Source: Byssothecium circinans (Eukaryota > Ascomycota > Dothideomycetes > Pleosporales > Massarinaceae). Taken from it: a DNA stretch of 64,000 nucleotides. Below the pieces are notes generated by a model. That model was not told the DNA's origin and ran no database searches. It worked only from the letters and a program-made list of their open reading frames with translations. The position numbers were made by a program, and so were the translations under genes. Below are positions 63,836-64,000 of the stretch, piece by piece (the stretch's first letter is position 1; each line of letters begins with the position of its first letter). The stretch spans positions 407,561 through 471,560 of the forward strand of contig ML977002.1 of NCBI GenBank assembly GCA_010015675.1, given 5' to 3'.

Positions 63836-64000
63836 AATAACAATGTTAAATAGTGTAGAACAGTAATAAACTGTCTAGGAACTATTAGGATCAGGTTTAT
63901 ATAGGCTGCGGATTAGGACGATTAAGGGTGCGATAGTATACGTAGGTGTATGGGACAGTTCAGAACCATTAGAAATAGTTAGCGCAACTGTGTAGGCGTA

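Larger units (their letters stand above)
57270..64000 (-). mobile_element. Ty1/copia element, running off the right edge
   Basis: Gag, CCHC-like, integrase, RT and RNase H remnants lie in copia order on the minus strand. The 3' terminal segment (57270-57425) is repeated in the inverted truncated copy at 34.2 kb. The leader at 63840-64000 pairs with 34390-34530. The 5' LTR is outside the window. RIP is moderate: the non-coding 57.3-58.2 kb part is less mutated than elements B or C. Confidence 0.85.

Overview
The window is from a filamentous ascomycete (Pezizomycotina; I lean to Dothideomycetes but cannot prove it). The evidence is short GT..AG introns of about 49-120 nt, an HDEL-ending BiP, GPI-type wall proteins, a fungal NACHT/STAND protein, and a large AT-rich block in which CpA/TpG dinucleotides are almost gone. 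That depletion is the mark of repeat-induced point mutation (RIP).

Region 1 (1-17.3 kb) is an ordinary gene island. It holds a partial aldo/keto reductase, a 1252-aa NACHT-type STAND protein, a GPI-anchored GH16 glucanase with a VCxGxxCPPP repeat tail, an Old Yellow Enzyme of YqjM type, the ER chaperone BiP/Kar2 and a secreted Cys-containing protein. All multi-exon models close in frame after intron removal.

Region 2 (17.3-26.5 kb) is gene-poor and decaying. It holds two broken coding remnants (about 22.2-22.7 and 23.15-23.9 kb), a MITE-like element built of TGGTATA motifs, a 17-bp minisatellite and a pogo/Fot1-type DNA transposon. The transposon has near-perfect long inverted repeats and contains a 490-bp assembly gap.

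Region 3 (26.6-30.5 kb) is the most interesting coding segment. It carries a membrane-anchored N2227/carnosine-type N-methyltransferase (-), a secretory tyrosinase (+) and a UstYa-type DUF3328 oxidase (-). This enzyme set recalls fungal dikaritin RiPP pathways (ustiloxin, phomopsin). The tyrosinase has a one-base frame slip and the DUF3328 gene has one in-frame TAG, so this copy looks recently disabled or mis-assembled. No precursor peptide gene was found.

Region 4 (30.5-64 kb) is a RIP-mutated transposon graveyard with a readable nesting order. Ty3/gypsy chromovirus A (42496-49238; 459-bp LTRs; TSD CCTGC) sits inside one LTR of gypsy element B (42111-56338; 461-bp LTRs; TSD TATAT). Element B sits inside the pol of an older gypsy element C. 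A Ty1/copia element runs on the minus strand from about 57.27 kb off the window edge, and a truncated, more mutated inverted copy lies at about 34.2-37.1 kb. Elements A and B each carry a small ORF on the opposite strand between pol and the 3' LTR. One encodes a coiled coil; the other has Zn2Cys6-like cysteine spacing.
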